Origin: Fretibacter sp964410285
GTDB taxonomy: Bacteria; Pseudomonadota; Alphaproteobacteria; Caulobacterales; Maricaulaceae
Assembly (NCBI GenBank): GCA_964410285.1
Contig: CAYPFR010000006.1
Span: 1-64,000, forward strand
Direction of reading: 5' to 3'
DNA: 64,000 nt
Shown here: positions 60,866 to 64,000 of the stretch, piece by piece
Position numbering within the stretch: position 1 is the first letter of the stretch
Layout: each line of letters opens with the position of its first letter
Made by a program: the position numbers and the translations under genes
The notes under the pieces: generated by a model
Told to the model about the DNA's origin: nothing
What the model saw: only the letters and a program-made list of their open reading frames with translations
Databases searched by the model: none

Positions 60866-61489
60866 TCAGAACGCCGTGGTGGAGAGCACAGCCCATACGC
60901 CCGAAAGTATCATCACCGCCCCGATCACGATATTAAAGCCGCGCGCCGCCCGCGCGCTCTTAAGCCAGCCGCGAATGGATTGCGCGCCATAGGCATATAC
61001 GGCAAGTCCCACAAGCTCGGTGATCGTAACCGTCACCAGCATGATAAGAAATTGCGGCGCCAGCGGCGCCTGCGCGTTCACAAAGGCCGGCAACATAGCA
61101 CCGAAATAAACCAGCGGCATAGGGCTTGAGATTTGCAGCGCAAACCCTTTGGCATAAAGCAAGCCGCGCTTTGGAGCGCGCGTTTCATTTACATCAAATG
61201 AGGGAAGCGGCCCCAAGATCGTACGAAGCCCTAGATAGCTGATCACTAAAAGCCCGATAAGCTTGAGCGCTAAAAATCCCGCCGGATATGTTTCCGCAAG
61301 AACAGCCGCGCCCGACACCCCCAATATAAGCCATAAGACATTGGCACTGGCGATACCAAGCGCGGGCAATAATGAGGGCTTAAAGCCATAACGAAAGGCC
61401 GAAGCCAGTACCAGCATCACAGCAGGTCCGGGGGTCAGCCCCCCTGCCCCGAAAAGCGCGACGAGCGCTAGCCATGTGCCAAGGGACAT
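60866..61489 (-). CDS. LysE/RhtB-family amino-acid exporter
   Basis: Inner-membrane exporter of 207 residues with about six hydrophobic helices. The family signature GGLTPGPAVMLVLASA is at the N terminus, and YLGLRTILG and QISSPMPLVYFGAMLPAFV follow. The substrate (homoserine, threonine, other) is not deducible. It lies 15 bases downstream of argG and is on the same strand, so may be cotranscribed with it. Confidence 0.88.
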   Translation of the reverse strand: MSLGTWLALVALFGAGGLTPGPAVMLVLASAFRYGFKPSLLPALGIASANVLWLILGVSGAAVLAETYPAGFLALKLIGLLVISYLGLRTILGPLPSFDVNETRAPKRGLLYAKGFALQISSPMPLVYFGAMLPAFVNAQAPLAPQFLIMLVTVTITELVGLAVYAYGAQSIRGWLKSARAARGFNIVIGAVMILSGVWAVLSTTAF

Positions 61490-61504
61490 TTGCGCCCCGC
61501 CAAA

Positions 61505-62728
61505 TTAGCTATTTTTTCCGGCTTTGCGGTCGCGCGCCTTGAGCAAGCGAAGCCTCAGGGCGTTGATCTTGATGAAGCCGCCTGCATCCGCTTGGTCATA
61601 GACATCGTCTTCTTCAAAGGTGACATGTTCCTGAGAGTAAAGCGAATAAGGGGAGCTACGTCCGACGATTGTCGCGCTGCCCTTATAGAGCTTGAGCCGC
61701 ACAGTGCCTGTTACCATTTCTTGGGATTTATCAATCGCGGCTTGCAGCATGTCGCGCTCGGGGGCAAACCAATAGCCGTTATAAATTAACTCAGCATAGC
61801 GGGGCATGAGCTCGTCTTTTAAATGGGCCGCGCCTTTATCCATTGTAATCTGTTCAATGCCGCGGTGCGCCATGAGCAAAATCGTGCCGCCAGGCGTCTC
61901 ATATATGCCGCGTGATTTCATACCCACAAAACGGTTTTCCAATAGGTCAAGCCGGCCAATGCCATTGGCTCCGCCAAGCTCATTAAGGCGGGTGAGCAAT
62001 GTCGCGGGGCTCATGGCTACGCCATTGATTGAAACCGCATCGCCGCGCTCAAAGCCAACTTCGATATAGGTTGCTTTATCGGGCGCCTCTTCAGGCGAGA
62101 CCGTGCGCTGATAAACAAATTCAGGGGCTTCTTGATTGGGGTCCTCAAGCGCTTTGCCTTCCGAGCTTGTATGTAGAAGATTGGCATCAACAGAGAACGG
62201 TGCCTCGCCGCGCTTGTCTTTGGCAATCTCAATGCCGTGCTTTTCCGCATACTCAATCAATTTGGTACGCGAGTTCAAATCCCATTCCCGCCAAGGCGCG
62301 ATGACTTTGATTTCCGGATCAAGCGCATAGTAGCCAAGCTCAAAGCGGACTTGATCATTGCCTTTGCCGGTCGCGCCGTGGCACACAGCGTCCGCACCAA
62401 CCTCATGGGCGATTTCGATCTGGCGTTTAGAAATCAGCGGACGCGCAATTGACGTACCCAGTAAATAAAGACCTTCGTAAAGTGCATTGGCGCGGAACAT
62501 GGGAAAGACGAAGTCACGAACGAATTCTTCGCGCAAATCATCAATAAATATTTCCTTTACACCCTGCGCTTCGGCTTTTCGGCGCGCAGGTTCCAATTCC
62601 TCGCCTTGACCCAGATCCGCCGTAAAGGTCACGACTTCGCAGCCCTTTTCTTCCTGGAGCCATTTGAGGATAATCGACGTATCCAACCCGCCTGAATAGG
62701 CAAGAACGACTTTTTTTGGTGTATTCAT
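61505..62728 (-). CDS. argG: Argininosuccinate synthase
   Basis: Condenses citrulline and aspartate in arginine biosynthesis, using ATP; cytoplasmic. 407 residues of the usual short type, with the ATP-binding AYSGGLDTSIILKWL, the HGATGKGNDQVRFE segment and SPEEAPDKATYIEVGFERG in part. GAGGG precedes the ATG. The gene is divergent from the mechanosensitive channel gene at 62852. Confidence 0.97.
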   Translation of the reverse strand: MNTPKKVVLAYSGGLDTSIILKWLQEEKGCEVVTFTADLGQGEELEPARRKAEAQGVKEIFIDDLREEFVRDFVFPMFRANALYEGLYLLGTSIARPLISKRQIEIAHEVGADAVCHGATGKGNDQVRFELGYYALDPEIKVIAPWREWDLNSRTKLIEYAEKHGIEIAKDKRGEAPFSVDANLLHTSSEGKALEDPNQEAPEFVYQRTVSPEEAPDKATYIEVGFERGDAVSINGVAMSPATLLTRLNELGGANGIGRLDLLENRFVGMKSRGIYETPGGTILLMAHRGIEQITMDKGAAHLKDELMPRYAELIYNGYWFAPERDMLQAAIDKSQEMVTGTVRLKLYKGSATIVGRSSPYSLYSQEHVTFEEDDVYDQADAGGFIKINALRLRLLKARDRKAGKNS

Positions 62729-62851
62729 AGGGTTTCCCTCAACTTTCAGGCGAGGTCTTAAACCAAAAGCGTTTACAAAAGCTAGACGGTTGTTCTAATA
62801 CACAGCAAATTCTGCGAGGGAATCATATCGCAGGATGTTCTGGGGGACGTT

Positions 62852-64000
62852 ATGGCGGCTGGTAAATTCATTTTAGGCCTAATTTTCAGTTTTTTACTGC
62901 TTTTGGGGGCAGGGCTTGGAACAGACGCGTGTGCGCAGACCGATGCCCAAAAAGAGGCAGAGACAGCTACGCAAGTCGCGCCAAAAAAGCTTGACGAAAA
63001 ACTTGAAGAAACACAAGTCGGCGCGGCAAATGCGTCGGCGACCCCAAACTCCCTGCCCTCCAGCAAAGCTGCACAATCACCCGAACCGTCAAGTTTTGAT
63101 TTAAACGATCCCGCAATTCAGGAGGCGATAAAGGCCAAAGAACTGGCTGATCAGGCGCTTGTTGACGCTGTTCTGAACGCGCGCTCGGAGGCGGCCGCGC
63201 AGGCAGAAACAGCCCAGCAATCCCCTGCGGCCCCGAAAAAGCCGAGCCTGATCCCGACAAATACGCAGGACGCCAAAGCGCTGGGTAAAAAAGTGCTGGA
63301 CAAGATTATCAGCTGGCTCACCAGCCCGTCTTTCCTCGCGCAGATCGGCGCAATTGCTCTGGTGTGGTTCCTCGCCCCGATCTTGACCAGAGTCACCCGC
63401 AAGCGCCTATTCCTATTCCGCGATCCGCCCTCTGAGACGGCAAAAATGCGGGTCGCCAGAGATTACATTTATAGATCAAGAGAATTCCTTCGCGCGGTTT
63501 GGCAGGTCACCTTGCTCGCGCTCTTTGCCGTTATCCTCAAGGCCGTGCCTGCCCTAGGACAAGACTGGCTTGTGAAAATCGCCCAAGGGCTCGCCGTTGT
63601 CTTCCTGCTTTACAGCGTTATCAAAACGTTCGTCACAAATGATTTGATACAGAAACTTGCGACCGGAATTTTAATTCCGCTGGCGCTGCTGATGGTCTTT
63701 GGTCTCTTTGATGACCTGACGACATGGCTGTCGGAGTTTAAAATTGGGCAAGGCGAGAATGCGATCTCGGCGATGACGGTTGTTTTGCTGATTATCTTTG
63801 GCGCAATATTTTTCAAAATCGCGACATATTCCAATGCTAAAGGACAAGACGCCATTCGATCCCAAGAATCGCTTGATGTCACGACCCGCGAAGTTGTCGC
63901 CAAAATTTTCCAAATTCTACTCTTTGGCGCAGCGACCATCATGGCCTTTACTGCGGCGGGAATTTCTCTCTCCGGACTTGTGGTTATCTTCTCTGCACTA
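62852..64000 (+). CDS. MscS-type mechanosensitive ion channel, N-terminal part (runs off the window)
   Basis: The frame is open from ATG 62852 (GGGGGA upstream) to the end of the window, 383 codons without a stop. The product has a signal peptide (FILGLIFSFLLLLGAG), a charged Ala/Glu/Lys-rich periplasmic linker (about 28-145), then several hydrophobic segments. The last visible one, AAGISLSGLVVIFSAL, matches the start of the pore-lining helix region of MscS, so the channel domain must lie just beyond the edge. Long N-terminal regions like this occur in MscS paralogues. Confidence 0.8.
   Translation, partial: MAAGKFILGLIFSFLLLLGAGLGTDACAQTDAQKEAETATQVAPKKLDEKLEETQVGAANASATPNSLPSSKAAQSPEPSSFDLNDPAIQEAIKAKELADQALVDAVLNARSEAAAQAETAQQSPAAPKKPSLIPTNTQDAKALGKKVLDKIISWLTSPSFLAQIGAIALVWFLAPILTRVTRKRLFLFRDPPSETAKMRVARDYIYRSREFLRAVWQVTLLALFAVILKAVPALGQDWLVKIAQGLAVVFLLYSVIKTFVTNDLIQKLATGILIPLALLMVFGLFDDLTTWLSEFKIGQGENAISAMTVVLLIIFGAIFFKIATYSNAKGQDAIRSQESLDVTTREVVAKIFQILLFGAATIMAFTAAGISLSGLVVIFSAL

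Overview
The window is a compact, mostly protein-coding stretch of a Gram-negative chromosome. Gene content and protein style suggest an alphaproteobacterium, perhaps of the Hyphomonadaceae/Caulobacterales type: a complete type II secretion operon ordered gspC to gspN, cytochrome c maturation genes ccmF-G-H-I, a CHCC zinc-finger protein of the NDUFS6 type, TonB-dependent uptake, and 3-keto-glycoside oxidation genes of the kind known from Caulobacter. The assignment is inference; no rRNA or other phylogenetic marker was compared. The only RNA gene seen is a partial tRNA-Thr at the left edge.

Layout. 1-6520: tRNA-Thr, an aldehyde dehydrogenase, a 2-hydroxyacid dehydrogenase, a secreted P-domain/DUF11 protein and a DUF389 membrane protein, all on the minus strand. 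6760-18030: the type II secretion operon gspCDEFGHIJKLMN, almost every gene touching the next, ending in a small lipoprotein. gspH has no normal start codon. 18054-22702 (minus): an Old Yellow Enzyme homologue and ccmFGHI.

22771-31232 (minus): one apparent operon for periplasmic sugar oxidation. It holds a Gfo/Idh/MocA oxidoreductase, a cytoplasmic sugar isomerase, an MFS transporter, a Tat-exported lipoprotein small subunit, two paralogous GMC dehydrogenases with a putative Fe-S cysteine motif, and a second isomerase that is itself a Tat lipoprotein. Established work on glucoside 3-dehydrogenases suggests a 3-keto-glycoside pathway. The arrangement here (two catalytic subunits, one export subunit, one exported isomerase) is the most interesting system in the window. 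31344-42866: a plant-glycan module with a GH3 beta-glucosidase lipoprotein, a tandem two-domain SGNH esterase, a LacI-family regulator, and a divergent operon of a 37-residue ORF, xylB, xylA, galM and glpK. Two nearly identical palindromes, 2.9 kb apart, may be operators of this LacI protein.

42863-50958: a lipoprotein with an HExxH motif, a HupE/UreJ-like protein, a PpiC-type isomerase, a DUF3604 lipoprotein, a large TonB-dependent receptor and a divergent Crp/Fnr regulator. 50955-64000: an orphan XdhC homologue coupled to glpD, an orphan ABC ATPase, the CHCC zinc-finger protein, a TonB-like protein, polA, phhB, a secreted repeat protein with a Gly/His-rich tail, a LysE-type exporter, argG, and the N-terminal part of an MscS-type channel cut by the window end.

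Together the genes describe a heterotroph that imports plant-derived oligosaccharides through the outer membrane, hydrolyses and oxidises glycosides in the periplasm, channels xylose and glycerol into central metabolism, and secretes folded enzymes by type II secretion. No insertion sequence, prophage or CRISPR array was seen.
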